Shown: positions 46,801-56,847, counted from the first letter of the stretch. The stretch: 64,000 bases of DNA from Sipunculus nudus (GCA_026874595.1 CM049312.1:24295956-24359955), one strand, 5' to 3'. The notes: generated by a model from the sequence alone, not told the origin. Numbers and translations are program-made.

Positions 46801-48857
46801 TTGCAGCAAGAACAAAGCTTCATGCATTAAGCTAAATGTGTGGATAAAGTGTTAATAGGTTTTGGTTTTAATGATATACAGACGCATCAGTTTGCATTAA
46901 GCTAAATGTGTGGACTAAAAATGTAATAAGTTTAGCATCAAATGAAATACAGACGCATCAATTGAAAGCGGATCTTGAAACCCCTTTGTGTGACACTTCC
47001 ATCCGTAGTGAATCTGAATTTAACATTGGATGTTGGTTTCAAGGTATATTGGGTTCCAGATGATATGCTTCCTTCAAGGATAAGCTGTTGAACACCATCT
47101 CTGAATATACGTAGTTTATCGTATCCCGATTCCGTCTGGAAGTACTGTATAGTTAGTCTAACAATCTGAAAAAAAAATGTTTTTATCTGATTTTTACAGG
47201 GGGAAATTATATGTTATCTTTGAAATTCAAAAATAAGTTTATCCCTTAAGATTGGGCAAAGTGAAGTTAAACATAGAAGACTTACCTGGCCGGAAGGAAC
47301 AGACAGCAGCCATTTGCAATTCTCATTATTCTCGTATTCCGACCCCGGACTTGTTACATACCCACTTGTCCCGGTTAACCCTTTTTCTTCAGTAGAACAA
47401 CTCCAAGCTGATCCTAAAATCAACAATATCATTAACCATAGTTGTTCATAGCTCATCAAACCCAGATACATAGTATATCTGTCCCATACTGTGGATACCA
47501 GGGTAATAAATGACCTCAATATAACCTCAGTATAAGCACAATAAACTTCTCGATGGACAGAATTGCCAAAAACGTTGTTATTGAAACACAGATAATCCTG
47601 TATGTCAAGAAAAGCAACACATGACGAACTGAACGGTGGTATATATAACTTGGCAATGTATTTATATGATAGGGCTTAGTTCGAGTCGCGACGCTTCTCA
47701 TACGGACAACTACACTGTAAAGGCCATTGAACATATTGCATGACTACATTTGTTAAGGTTATTTAATTGTAAGGGATAAGGTAATTTAAGGTCGTGAGGC
47801 GTTGAAAAATATGATGAAAATATTTTTATCACATTGAGATTTCCACAGCAGTTGTCGATAAGTCCTCCAGTCCTGATGTTTTGACGGATTTTTATATCAA
47901 GTTGAAAACTATAGATGCCCTTTTTTTGCTGACAATAAAATGACGGCATCTTTCAATAGTCTTTTAAATAAGCTAAATATCATGTAGTCATTAAAATCTG
48001 AGTCACAGGACTTTTACTTTTACACTGAAAGACCCTTGGCGTCATGACACAGGTCAACAGCTTTTTTTTTTTTATTAAACCCTCAAGTGCAAAATATCTA
48101 AGGGTAACTATTGGTAGGAAAAAAGTGTTCGGTTTCCTTTTGCCTAGAAACATCTTTCCCTCTATTTTACACCCAATGAAGAAAATAGTGCCCCTTTTCG
48201 GACATATTTGTGGGTATTAAATATAATCTAGTACTTGACGCTGATATGGCCGTACGATGCCGTCGACGAATGGGATATTTTACAAATTTTGGAATAGTAT
48301 GCAAAAGCTTTGTTTCAAGTTAAAACGGCACCAGGATAAGCAATTTACTTTGTATAAAGAGGTAACATGAATGAGTACAGAAAAACAACTGCTAGTAGTA
48401 TAATAATAAAATGGCAGACTTGGGACTTAATTATCGCATGTTTCAATCGAACCCCTCAAATTTTGCTACGTCTAAGTTCCACTGATTTCAGTCATTAGTT
48501 TGTGTGTTAATAGTATATTGTTAGTTGAAATATGCATTAAAAAATGACAGGTGGTAGTCATTTCATATTATTCTGAACAATCTATGTGATATAATTCACA
48601 AGTATCTGAACAAAAATATGTTGCAATTGCCATATGTAGGGCGGGAGGGTCATAGCCTCCAAAAACTCTTTCTCTGGATATTTACAGATTTAAACGATAA
48701 ACGATGTGCTTGAACAATCATACAGTATTATGCAAACTAGACACCTGATGAAAATCAGTGAGCGGCGTTTCTTACCTTTCTCAATGATGATTAACCAAAT
48801 GATACAGAACAAGAGATGTCCCGTCCGCTGTCTCCGCTGTGCTTCGCAAGATTTCAT
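36466..48857 (-). CDS. Gene B: SP-CUB-EGF(17)-TM membrane protein, damaged
   Basis: At least 21 exons on the minus strand encode a signal peptide, one CUB domain, 17 EGF-like exons, a TM exon and a probable short tail. The EGF exons match the MEGF/scavenger-receptor-F style (eight Cys, GxCxCkpGfxG). Sixteen alternate between type B (mostly 129 nt, CSxGCExTCD) and type A (135 nt, WGRNCSxxCPxNC), with intron phase 1 throughout. Family knowledge: MEGF10/Draper-type proteins are surface receptors for cell debris and adhesion, but those begin with an EMI domain, not CUB, and have long tails. Damage: an in-frame stop at 41557-41559, a GC donor at 41840-41839, and a frameshift plus stop in 38661-38793. 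All affected exons are near-multiples of three, so skipping could rescue expression. It could be a young pseudogene, a null allele or an exon-skipping gene. Confidence 0.75.
37140..37245 (-). CDS. Gene B transmembrane exon
   Basis: Acceptor TTTACAG, phase 1. Reads NWIYKKEF, then [20 protein letters not shown] and NSINKW. Without splicing, TAA at 37138-37136 ends the protein after the helix. A good donor (AATG then GTAATT) at 37139-37138 could lead on, in phase 2. Confidence 0.7.
37820..37948 (-). CDS. Gene B EGF-like exon 17 (last)
   Basis: 129 nt: [14 protein letters not shown], then [11 protein letters not shown] and YCTQ. It mixes A-like start and B-like length and stands outside the alternating series. 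Donor GTAAGT, phase 1. Confidence 0.82.
38661..38793 (-). pseudogene. Gene B EGF-like exon 16 (type A), frameshifted
   Basis: 133 nt instead of 135. The frame is normal to [15 protein letters not shown] net 2-nt loss then shifts it into a TGA. After restoring alignment by eye the end also has TGA where the sister exons have Leu. Two independent lesions suggest this exon is dead. Splice signals remain. Confidence 0.8.
38881..39110 (+). mobile_element. SINE-like insert in gene B intron
   Basis: Starts with a tRNA-like stretch (GGGTACAACGCTCG ... GGTTGCATACCC). It continues with GGTTTTCTCCGGGTTCTCCG and GGTTTCCTCC, a GC-rich block I associate with conserved SINE central domains in invertebrates (family knowledge, not searched). 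It stands out from its AT-rich intron. Confidence 0.5.
39275..39403 (-). CDS. Gene B EGF-like exon 15 (type B)
   Basis: 129 nt: [18 protein letters not shown], then [16 protein letters not shown]. Donor GTAGGT. The split codon begins A instead of the usual G, changing the residue at the exon junction. Confidence 0.8.
39991..40125 (-). CDS. Gene B EGF-like exon 14 (type A)
   Basis: 135 nt: [14 protein letters not shown], then [12 protein letters not shown] and HCLR. Acceptor TTTTTTCAG, donor GTGCTT. Confidence 0.82.
40300..40428 (-). CDS. Gene B EGF-like exon 13 (type B)
   Basis: 129 nt: [18 protein letters not shown], then [11 protein letters not shown] and LCDQ. Donor GTGGGC. Confidence 0.83.
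40600..40862 (-). mobile_element. tRNA-like SINE copy (minus) with (TA)n
   Basis: Inverse of the element at 21485-21788. It shares the TGACGTCACGGTAGTGACGTC palindrome, the CAGCAGGG(G/A)GAAC block, the 'ggccttatattgtgtgcggc' type end and a (TA)n tract (40806-40862). It lies in the gene B intron between EGF exons 12 and 13. Confidence 0.6.
41033..41167 (-). CDS. Gene B EGF-like exon 12 (type A)
   Basis: 135 nt: [14 protein letters not shown], then [12 protein letters not shown] and DCMQ. Donor GTAAGC. Confidence 0.84.
41481..41609 (-). pseudogene. Gene B EGF-like exon 11 (type B), in-frame stop
   Basis: 129 nt: [12 protein letters not shown], then a TGA at 41559-41557 where the sister exons have a Gly codon (GGA). 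The rest, CDDIC ... [11 protein letters not shown], is intact, as are both splice sites. A single G-to-T change explains it. Skipping this exon keeps frame. Confidence 0.85.
41841..41975 (-). CDS. Gene B EGF-like exon 10 (type A), GC donor
   Basis: 135 nt and open: [14 protein letters not shown], then [12 protein letters not shown] and ACIQ. Where every sister exon has CAAG then GT, this one has CAAG then GCATTG. GC donors are a known rare class but normally have a stronger consensus, so splicing here is doubtful. Confidence 0.72.
42244..42372 (-). CDS. Gene B EGF-like exon 9 (type B)
   Basis: 129 nt: [18 protein letters not shown], then [11 protein letters not shown] and KCIL. Donor GTGGGC. 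Confidence 0.83.
42622..42756 (-). CDS. Gene B EGF-like exon 8 (type A)
   Basis: 135 nt: [14 protein letters not shown], then [12 protein letters not shown] and GCLQ. Donor GTAAAC. Confidence 0.84.
43407..43535 (-). CDS. Gene B EGF-like exon 7 (type B)
   Basis: 129 nt: [18 protein letters not shown], then [11 protein letters not shown] and QCDQ. Donor GTGAGC. Confidence 0.84.
43846..43980 (-). CDS. Gene B EGF-like exon 6 (type A)
   Basis: 135 nt: [14 protein letters not shown], then [12 protein letters not shown] and DCQH. The intron to exon 5 is visibly homologous to the intron between exons 8 and 7. Confidence 0.84.
44531..44659 (-). CDS. Gene B EGF-like exon 5 (type B)
   Basis: 129 nt: [18 protein letters not shown], then [11 protein letters not shown]. 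The usual aromatic in CKPGF is Cys, giving an odd number of cysteines. Confidence 0.83.
44898..45032 (-). CDS. Gene B EGF-like exon 4 (type A)
   Basis: 135 nt: [14 protein letters not shown], then [12 protein letters not shown] and HCLQ. Carries an N-glycosylation sequon (NCS). Confidence 0.83.
45657..45785 (-). CDS. Gene B EGF-like exon 3 (type B)
   Basis: 129 nt: [18 protein letters not shown], then [12 protein letters not shown] and NCDR. Acceptor TTTCAG, donor GTGATG. Confidence 0.82.
46063..46197 (-). CDS. Gene B EGF-like exon 2 (type A)
   Basis: 135 nt, phase 1-1: [14 protein letters not shown], then [12 protein letters not shown]. It lacks the NCS sequon of later type A exons. Donor GTATTT is weaker than the usual GTGAGC/GTAAGC. 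Confidence 0.8.
46320..46445 (-). CDS. Gene B EGF-like exon 1 (type B)
   Basis: 126 nt, phase 1-1. Landmarks are [26 protein letters not shown] and ECDE. It is one codon shorter than other type B exons. Confidence 0.82.
46840..46965. repeat. Short direct duplication beside the CUB exon
   Basis: GCATTAAGCTAAATGTGTGGA and ATACAGACGCATCA each occur twice. The duplication includes the end of the CUB exon and its putative donor, so a decoy donor lies in the intron. Confidence 0.7.
46955..47165 (-). CDS. Gene B exon 3: CUB second half
   Basis: Begins [13 protein letters not shown] and contains [29 protein letters not shown] and GFKIRF, the CUB strands in order. It has no cysteine, so this CUB would keep only one disulfide. 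The frame hits a TGA at about 46940-46938. To join the phase-1 EGF exons, the only suitable donor is a weak GTCTGT after 46955. Otherwise the protein would stop as a short secreted CUB. Confidence 0.65.
47286..47413 (-). CDS. Gene B exon 2: CUB first half
   Basis: Reads [20 protein letters not shown], then a segment with [14 protein letters not shown]. This is the classic CUB start (Cys, 'G.i.SP.yP..Y', 'nC.W.i.vp.g'). Phase 1 start, phase 0 end, donor GTAAGT. Confidence 0.8.
47414..48775. other. Gene B intron 1
   Basis: About 1.36 kb, AT-rich, and no further element was recognised. Confidence 0.5.
48776..48857 (-). CDS. Gene B exon 1: signal peptide
   Basis: The ATG at 48857 begins a basic stretch followed by [15 protein letters not shown], a plausible signal sequence or N-terminal anchor. 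Donor GTAAGA, phase 1. A longer in-frame extension upstream exists but has no better start. Confidence 0.65.
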
Positions 48858-48859
48858 GT

Positions 48860-51060
48860 TGGCCTCTTTTCCTAAATGACAACTAGTAAATTCTGAGAGC
48901 TTCAGCTGAGGGCGTATGTTTATACTGAAAGGATTTGAATGTAGCAAGTCATCCGGATCTAGTTACTGCCCTGCGCAGCTCTTTGTTTTTGCGGAATGAT
49001 GGTATCGGGTTGTCCTGTGACTTATTATCTGCATGCACATTATTTGGACTGGTTGACCTAAAAGATGACGAATGCTGGTGATTTACTTAGACATGTTTTG
49101 AAGAGGATAACTGTTTGCTGGTTTGTCATCTAATCGCGTCTTTGGATTCGCTTACCCGTTTATGATTTATTGAATGGTAAATTGATAAATGAATCTCTGA
49201 ATCTGCGGTGTTTAAAAGAATTAATTAACAAAAATAATTATCAATTGCATTTTATGCTTGCTGTAAAAAAATATTTATTATAAATGTTGATATTTGCGTA
49301 TCGTACAGGATAAGTTTCTTAATTGTTCTTATTAATAGTTTTTTTACCTGAGCTTGAAGAAATATTTCCCTTGTGGTTTTGTCCTTCTGTGTTTCTTATG
49401 GTCGCCTGTTCTAGCTTAGTCATGTCGTTCTCATTGAGTGTATGTCTGTCTGTTTGTCCTTTGATTTTCTCAGACAAGCCTGAAGGCAAGGTCTTCAAAC
49501 GCGGTAAACGTGTTACAGGCCTAGGCTATAAGTCTTTTGTATTATGAGGCCATGGCCATTAAGTGGCGTTGCAGTTCCATTTTTTTTTATCTTAGTTACT
49601 GAAAACAGTATCACAGCTGTAAAGGCTGCGTCTGAAACAAAGATCCAAAGGTTTTCTTCCTGAAAACACGCAGTGTCTCTAGGCAGTATCCATGGTATTT
49701 TGGGGTAAAATTATTATAATTAAAAATATTGAGTCCCATTTTTCTATCTCGGTCATTGAAGAGGTTTACTTTTTACCATAGGGAAGCATTTGACAGATAT
49801 TCATAGTTATATTTGCAAGTCTCTTCTTATCTCCTCATGTTTGGTGGTAAATGAGAATATTCGAGATTTAGTAAATATGGCTGTCACTCGAACACTTCTA
49901 ATGCTAGTGAGATATAAGTTTTCTGCATTCGATAGCATTTGTCTGATTTTCAGTGAAACATTTGCAAGTCTCGTCAAATACCGTTTAATGTGGCGTCAAA
50001 AGATAATATGCGGGATTTTGGCGAGAACGTTTAAACCTCGCTCACGTTTCTGGCTCTAAGATTATTTAAATCACAAGCTGCCTCAAGATGGGACGGCCTT
50101 GGAAAGATTGGTCGAAAAAGTGACTGAGGGATCCCCACCCCTACCGCGTTCTTGCTTAAGCCTTGCTGGTGTTTGGCTTGGCTGTCCATCGCATGACCCC
50201 GCTTCCCTCAGGCTAGTTTTAATTTTTACAGTCTGTGAAGCCGAGGGAGCGGAACGGGTATCAGGTTCAGACCATCACCCCATTCACTTGATGCATTACT
50301 CTAATTAAAAAAAATATATATATACATGTCATATTAACACGTTTTGTCCCCGATTCATTGACCTATTATGACATCATTGTCATCAGAACGGATACCAGCT
50401 CAGCGAGGAACGCCCAGAGCCAATGCTGTTACAGTTCATTTTGACTGCTAACACACCAGTTTTCCACAAAAAAGGCTCCAGAAGTATTTTATGAGCTATA
50501 GAACTGTTGTGTTGTGACGGACACCAGACAATTATTCCAAATTTTGTTCATTGTCCATATGGCCTTACGTTTAAAATGAATAACAGTGGTTCAATGTTAA
50601 ATCATAGAAAATGGGTTGATTATATATTTAGCGGGCCCTAAATATGGATAAAGCAGTTGGCGGGGGTATGCGTACTGTAAGTGCTTTTTAGTTATTCAGG
50701 GAGTCCAATAAACTTTTATTCAGTATGTGTATCATTACCGTTGGGAAATCCCGTGGGTATTCAGTTACCAAATTGGTTCACGGTTACTCTATTAGTCACC
50801 CCAGGAGACGTCTTTACTAGTTACGTTGACGTATTTGGTTTATGAAAAGAGATAATCACATATTTTAACATGATGATACATATGAATTTGTGTGAAACAT
50901 ATCGTTAACTTCAGACCGCGGATATATGACCCCGGACTTATCAGACAAAAAGTCATTTGTGGAGGATGTGATAACAACAGTGACACGGATGTTGTTATCA
51001 GTTGTCGTCACAGCTGTTTCCAGTCTTAGCTTGCTGCTAATTAAATGATTTATGATGTGA
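48860..51060. other. Upstream of gene B, no gene recognised
   Basis: The gene B promoter should lie just above 48857, but no convincing TATA or initiator stands out. The open frames here lack domain character. Confidence 0.4.
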
Positions 51061-51069
51061 CTGTCTGTA

Positions 51070-51070
<1 letters not shown>

Positions 51071-51150
<80 letters not shown>

Positions 51151-51153
51151 TAT
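51071..51153. repeat. (CT)n-(TA)n compound microsatellite
   Basis: CT dinucleotides to about 51113, then TA. They produce an Arg/Glu and Tyr/Ile artefact frame. Confidence 0.95.
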
Positions 51154-51553
51154 AATGGGTTTATATGGTTTCTCAATGGTCTATTTTACAATTTTTATTT
51201 ATTTTAATATTCTTAAATATACAGGATAGGTTTACTTTTAGAAAAAAAAAACTATAAAATAAAATGTGGAGTCGTGTGAGAGTCGAATTTATCGGCTTAA
51301 ATTCAGATTTTCCGCCATATCCTTGTGCATTACGTGTGAGCATTCATCTGAGCAGTTTATGATGCTAAAGAACCAGCAAATGACACAAACCCTGGCCTGA
51401 GCCACTAGATCAAAAAAGTGACATAAGAATTTAGGTGATGATTTTTACTGTGACACTTTATAAATCTCCACCTATTAATTCCTCTGATATATGAAAGGTC
51501 GATCCTTGTGTCTACAAGAGCCGCTATTGAGCTTTTCCGCTCCTGGTGTATAC

Positions 51554-51558
<5 letters not shown>

Positions 51559-51607
<49 letters not shown>

Positions 51608-51608
51608 G
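51559..51608. repeat. (CT)n-(TA)n compound microsatellite
   Basis: The same composition and order as the tract at 51071-51153. Confidence 0.95.
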
Positions 51609-51662
51609 GATGCCTAAATTTACGCATTGATTGTCTCCAAAATTTTATACATTGTTCCTAGT

Positions 51663-51820
51663 GTTCAGGCGTGGATCGAAAGCTGGAGGGTTCTCAACTA
51701 CCAACTTTTTTTAGACCCATTTTAAACCATTACAGCTAAATTGCTCGGAATAATCACCCATATTACTTATTGACACCCCCCCCCCCCCCTCCAAAAAATA
51801 ACCTGGATCCGCGCCTGGTA
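51663..51820. mobile_element. MITE-like insert
   Basis: Left end CAGGCGTGGATCGAAAG and right end CCTGGATCCGCGCCTG are imperfect inverted repeats about 150 bp apart, with a C run inside. The CAGG...CGGATC ends resemble hAT-type MITEs. No clean target duplication is visible. Confidence 0.45.
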
Positions 51821-51986
51821 TAATTGCCGACAGAGTGTCACTGAATTCCTGAACTGTAAAATGTGACAGAAATATCATATCATAGTATCGGGACGTTTAT
51901 GCATATCCGGTGGGATAATTGTTGGGGGGGGGGGGGGGGGGTAAGGGGGTCTTTTGGTTAAATTTAGTGGTATAATTTATACATAA

Positions 51987-52017
<31 letters not shown>

Positions 52018-52341
52018 AATAATTATTTAATATGTTATATTTTAATTCTTATTTATTATGTGATTTTTCATTCGACTAAAATCATTATATATATATAAAT
52101 AAATATATATGTCTATTTATATGTTTTCCTTTAAACGCTACAATATGGGGACTGTCCATGGTTAGGGGGACCATAAGTGGTCCCATCAATATTTTAAAAA
52201 TTTTTTTAGTGATAAACATTAAAAATTGGTCGATTCGCATGTTCCAGACTAATATATGCCCATTTTCTCCCATATGAATTCATATAGATTCCCATAATTG
52301 TCCCCTGTTGTCTAGAATAAATCATGCTCCTCTTGATGCTG

Positions 52342-52499
<158 letters not shown>

Positions 52500-52539
52500 G
52501 GATAAAGACGCCTTAGTGTTGACTAACGGTTGCAATTAA

Positions 52540-52594
52540 TTCAACCACGGGCTTTCGAAGCTTATAGCTCTTTTATCAGGTGTCAAGTGGAAAG
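52540..52594 (-). ncRNA. Hammerhead-like core in left terminal repeat (mutated)
   Basis: Inverted copy of the right terminus, read on the minus strand. CGAAA is retained (52557-52553) but the first box is CTGATAA (52579-52573). Loss of the conserved G in GAUGA should abolish cleavage. Confidence 0.5.
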
Positions 52595-53639
52595 GTATAG
52601 AAATCGGCTGTATATATATATATGTTAGATAAACAATTTCTAATGACCATAATGCATGGTATAGTGTAATGGATCTGTGATTGGCTACTCTAAATTTGTA
52701 CCATGTTGACCAAGGCTGCGAGTGTGTTATTGTTATTTACCCATAATGCTAGGTTATGAGTGTCCCGGTTATGTTGGGTTCATGTCCTCTGACACATTAA
52801 AGGTTTGAAGTCCATAATGTTCATCGGCTTAATGTTGATGATGATTGACAACTAATGTGGTGGCGATCTGGTTGTGCAAGTCTATGATTATGAATAGAGA
52901 TAATCCATAATTAAATGATATATTAAATAGTCTTTATCAAAAAGTTTACGTATAAAATGCTGACGTTTGTCAATTACTTGATATTATTATTGTGTGTAAG
53001 CCTGAGAGGTGATCTCATAACACGGCGGTATTAGTGGCGGGAATGTGCACGCATGCACGAGGAATGACGTCACGTCATTATCTATATGGAGGGGTCGTTC
53101 GGTGCTATTAATATTATGGTAGGTCTCAATGTCTGTAGTGTGCCATGAAGGTTACACCAACATATTAATTTTCCCTCTTTATCATGTTTATAAAATCCTC
53201 ATATTGCTCATATATAGACCGAGATTCTTATAATACCCGTGTGTGTCCCAGGCCGCAAGTCATCTGCGCTATTTAAAACACCAGAAAATCATTTCATGTG
53301 TACCTCGATTTCGAGACACTGTAAGTTCATGGCGCCACCACCAGATGTCGCCTCCGCCCGGTCGCAGGATCTGCCAATCGCTCCCTACTTTGGACGACCT
53401 CTGGCACTCCTAGCGGTTGTTTAAAAAATACCAGACCGGTTCCATAAAATAACATTTAATGTATTCATATGCATAAACCACACACACATTTACTGTCACG
53501 CCTATTATACACCTAGTAACCCCGGTCCTGCCTTCTAACCCGGGCCTGTCAATAAGCTACACAAAGTCGGCACGGACGCAATATGGCGGTGTAACCTGAA
53601 ACCGGCATCGCGATTTAATCCTTTTCTTACGGTGTCAGA

Positions 53640-54110
53640 TTTGGCAATCAATTTTAGTTTCCATATTTGTCGTTGTCGTGTGACGGTAAGGTGGGCCTTT
53701 AGAACGCAAATCTTGCTTGCATTCTGACGAGTGTTCCTGTTAAAGAAAATGTTCTCCGGCCAGTAAGTTAGTGTCTAGCGCTTTAATGGACTGTCTGTGG
53801 CCATTAATTCTGAGATTTAGCATAAGGCTGGTTTCGCCCATAACTCCTGGACATATTTTACATTATATGGCAAAATTGTGCTTTGCACCATGGATAATTA
53901 GGGTTTCCTTTCGGACTATGAGTGGGCATGTGCGGCAGCGCGGTCTTTTACATGGAAATGTGCCGTTGGTTGTATCATATTTGAAGCTTTCATTTTGTAC
54001 TAAATTTTTATGCAGATTATGGGGTTGTTTAAATGAGAGGACTGGTGTGTCAGGAAAGAGGGGTTTTAACGTTACGTCTGATTCTAATAAAGGTTGTAAA
54101 TCATAATAAT
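53640..54110 (-). pseudogene. GIY-YIG endonuclease remnant of the Penelope-like element
   Basis: Shows FKQPHNLHKNLV, a CxxxRCRTC zinc-like motif, ICPGVMGET (in place of YIGET) and LRINGHRQSIKALDTN. A stop falls just before the CKIC segment and another after EHFL. Penelope elements use this domain to nick target DNA. Confidence 0.75.
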
Positions 54111-54125
54111 TCTTTTTTAGAGGTT

Positions 54126-55430
54126 TTAGTATACGGGGATGATTGTTTTGACTAACGGTGTGCGAGGGTTTTCTATTTTGATTTTGGGAGCGAGTATAGA
54201 GCTGCGTGAAATTTTAGTGGCTTTTCCTATTTGTTTTTCTACTGTTTTCTGTTTGTATCCCATATTGATAAAAATACTTTGTAATTTTGCAGTGTTCCGA
54301 TTTCTATCGGATATTTCGGAACATTTCCTATTGAGGTGGGAGACAACTAGTAGGATGGATATAATTATATCTGTCGGTGGGTTTGCGGTATGTAGATGTG
54401 TGTAGGTTGCCATCTGTTAATTTTACTGTGGTGCCAAGGAAATTTATTTTATCTATGGAGTACTCCATTTTGAATTTTATGTCGGGTTGAAAATTATTGA
54501 AATCTCTATAAAATTTTAATAGGTTTTCATGATGTCAGATTAGAAAGATATTGTAGGTAGAGTCAAGGTTTAAATGTTTGTTGATCAAGACAATTCTCTT
54601 CCATGGAAATCATAAATGTGTTTGCATATTGTGGAGCCATGCGTGTACCCATGGCCTTTCCCATAATCTGAAGATTAGTTTCATTGTTGAAGCTAAAATA
54701 ATTATGGATGAGAATAAATTTTACGACTTATGGGGCTGTCGCGTTTTCGGTATGAAATTTTGTGAGTAATTTTAAAGATGCAAGCCCGTCATTATAGGGG
54801 ATATTAGTGTAAAGGGATTCCACATCAAGAGTTGCTAAGATAGAATGTCGTGGAATTTCGTTGATTTCGCTAAGTTTGTTTTAGAAATGTTTGGGGTCTC
54901 GGACATAACTACTGGAATTTTGGACAATAGGTTTTTAACATGATTCTACAAAGCCGGAATTTTTTTCAGTGAGTGTACCCAGTCCAAAGATGATGGGACG
55001 ACCAAGGTTGTTTTGTTTTTGAATTTTGGGAAGTGTAGAGAAATAGCCGGGTTTTGGATTACATGGGATTAATTCTTTAATTTGATGTTGTATTTCTTGA
55101 GGGAATGTCGAGATTAGCCCGTAAGCTCTTGCAGTGATTGTAAGGTTGGGTCTTTTTTTAGTATTTTACAATACTTATGATTATAAAGTTGGCGATACGC
55201 TTCTTTAGCATAGTCATTCTTATTTTGTGTGACAGTGGCTCCCACTTTATTGGCAGGTCTGATCACAATATCATTATTATTCTGTAATTCAATCATTGCT
55301 TTGCGTTCGCCGGTGGTTAAATTATATTCTGGGTTGGTTATTTTGTCTATAATTTCAGGTTTAATCCTGCTCCTGAATGTGCTAATGCATAAATCTAATT
55401 TTTGATTCCGCCGGGTAGAGGTGTCCATCT
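54126..55430 (-). pseudogene. Reverse transcriptase remnant of the Penelope-like element
   Basis: Contains the IVIRPANK, PIIFG, TLDVESLYTNIPY and MGTRMAPQYANTFM blocks, then TYRKPTD. At the expected YIDDIF position the frame is broken and reads only YNIFLI, so the two catalytic aspartates appear lost. Confidence 0.8.
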
Positions 55431-55439
55431 GCTGTTACG

Positions 55440-56110
55440 ATCTGTTTTAGTTTTTTTTATCCGTTTGTGTGTGTAGTCCGAATGATGCATCTGTGTCTCT
55501 ACTAAAATATTCTGCCAGGAGGAGTTTCTGGGAAAAAAATCTTCTAGATCCCCGCACAACGCTATATTATCTATTGATTTAGTTGGGCAAAACTTGAGAC
55601 CTTTGGAGAGTAATTAGTTTCAGAATCAGTTAATTTAAAGGTGGATAGGTTGATAACCTTAGATGCATCAGATGTCGCAAGTCTGTGTGTTTTTTTTCCG
55701 TCTTGTCTGTATACATGGTCAAGTCATGTGTGAAATTAGGTCTGTCAAAATGTTCGAATGTACATTGGTTCGAATTGTTTTTAACAATGGGTTTTCTGAA
55801 ATTAAGGCCGTGTTGTGAGAGTCTCTCAAGCTTACCTTTCTTCCGGGTGATATATATGTGTAGCTCCCCCGTATACACTTTCATAATTTCAGTGAGTGTT
55901 TCAGAGTCCGGGTTGATTTGGCGAAGTATTTCTTCATACTTCCTGTTGTATGTGTCTCATCTAGAGTACAGAACGTGAGAGAGGTGCTTCCTGAGTTTCT
56001 TCGACAAATTTTCACATAACCTTGCTGAGTAGTCTGTACTGTATGTCGTTACCATCGGATTCGTGACAAGTAGTCCCTTTGATATGAGGTCCTTCTTCTT
56101 GCACTGATTG
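55440..56110 (-). pseudogene. N-terminal region of the Penelope-like element
   Basis: Broken frame with a basic stretch and LKFCPTKSIDNIALCGDLED. In Penelope proteins this type of segment (GLKF.PTP...) precedes RT motif 1. Several stops and shifts are present. Confidence 0.65.
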
Positions 56111-56154
56111 ATGAAATAAATATTGCTCTCAATTCTGGCTATTTTTGTTTTTCA

Positions 56155-56209
56155 CTTTCCACTTGACACCTGATGAAGGAGCTATAAACTTCGAAAGCTC
56201 GTGGTTGAA
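56155..56209 (+). ncRNA. Hammerhead-like core in right terminal repeat
   Basis: CTGATGA (56170-56176) and CGAAA (56192-56196) are spaced as in a hammerhead ribozyme core. CCAC and GTGG outside them could form the closing stem, and AAG/CTT could form a short stem II. Penelope-like elements are known to carry hammerhead motifs in their terminal repeats. Stem III and the cleavage triplet are not clear, so activity is uncertain. The core is antisense to the element's coding strand here. Confidence 0.5.
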
Positions 56210-56214
56210 TATAT

Positions 56215-56845
56215 AGTCAGAATGTAAGGATTATTTGTTTAATGATTATTTATTATGTGATTTATTACTAGTCAAATTGTAAATTTTATTTCCTGTGACT
56301 GGGTTTCTAACACAACATGTAACTTGGCTTGTCTAGCCAGGCATACATAGATGCTGCCTAAACGTTTGTCTTAAGTGCTATTCATTGAGACAACTTAAGT
56401 GTTATTTATTGACACATTAGCACCCTTAACTTATGGTCAGACATTTGATGTTAAGGCAAATTAACTTGCTTTTTTGTCTTTCCGGCCCTGGATAGTTGTT
56501 GACCCACGTGCGGCGTATTTTCCTTTGTTCTAACTGCACGTTCAAATCTGCTTGCATCACAGGGTTATGGAAATTAACCATGTAAGTGAAGTTGCATGGC
56601 CACTTTCCAAATATGGCAAAGAACTGGTGCGTTGCCAAAAACAAAATGACACGCGTGACCTTCGACCAAAGAGGCGGGGCATGTGGGACAAATCAGTTCT
56701 AGCCCAATGAAATGTAATGCAAACCCTAAGATTTGCTTGGCTTGTGTCAGTCATGGCATGTGACACTGCTTGCATAACATTTCATTGGGCTATAACCAAT
56801 ACGTATATTGCACAATTTTAGCTCAGTACGTCATCTGAGTTAGAA
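56215..56845. other. Spacer before the satellite
   Basis: Contains two short inverted words around CATTTCATTGGGCTA and TAGCCCAATGAAATG (56700-56790), a possible 90-bp hairpin. No gene was seen. Confidence 0.5.
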
Positions 56846-56847
56846 GA

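Larger units (their letters stand above)
52540..56209 (-). mobile_element. Decayed Penelope-like retroelement
   Basis: About 3.7 kb bounded by 55-bp inverted repeats (52540-52594 and 56155-56209). Minus-strand fragments in order are: N-terminal region (RKKGKLERLSQHGLNF, then LKFCPTKSIDNIALCGDLED); NNNDIVIRPANKVGATV; RT core (GYFSTLPKIQK, GRPIIFGLGTLTE, TLDVESLYTNIPYNDGL, MGTRMAPQYANTFM, FLGTTVKLTDGNLHTSTYRK); and a GIY-YIG part (CKRPRCRTCPL, then GVMGET and LRINGHRQSI). RT plus C-terminal GIY-YIG nuclease is the signature of Penelope elements. Several stops and frameshifts interrupt the frame, and the catalytic YxDD is not recoverable, so it is inactive. Confidence 0.85.
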
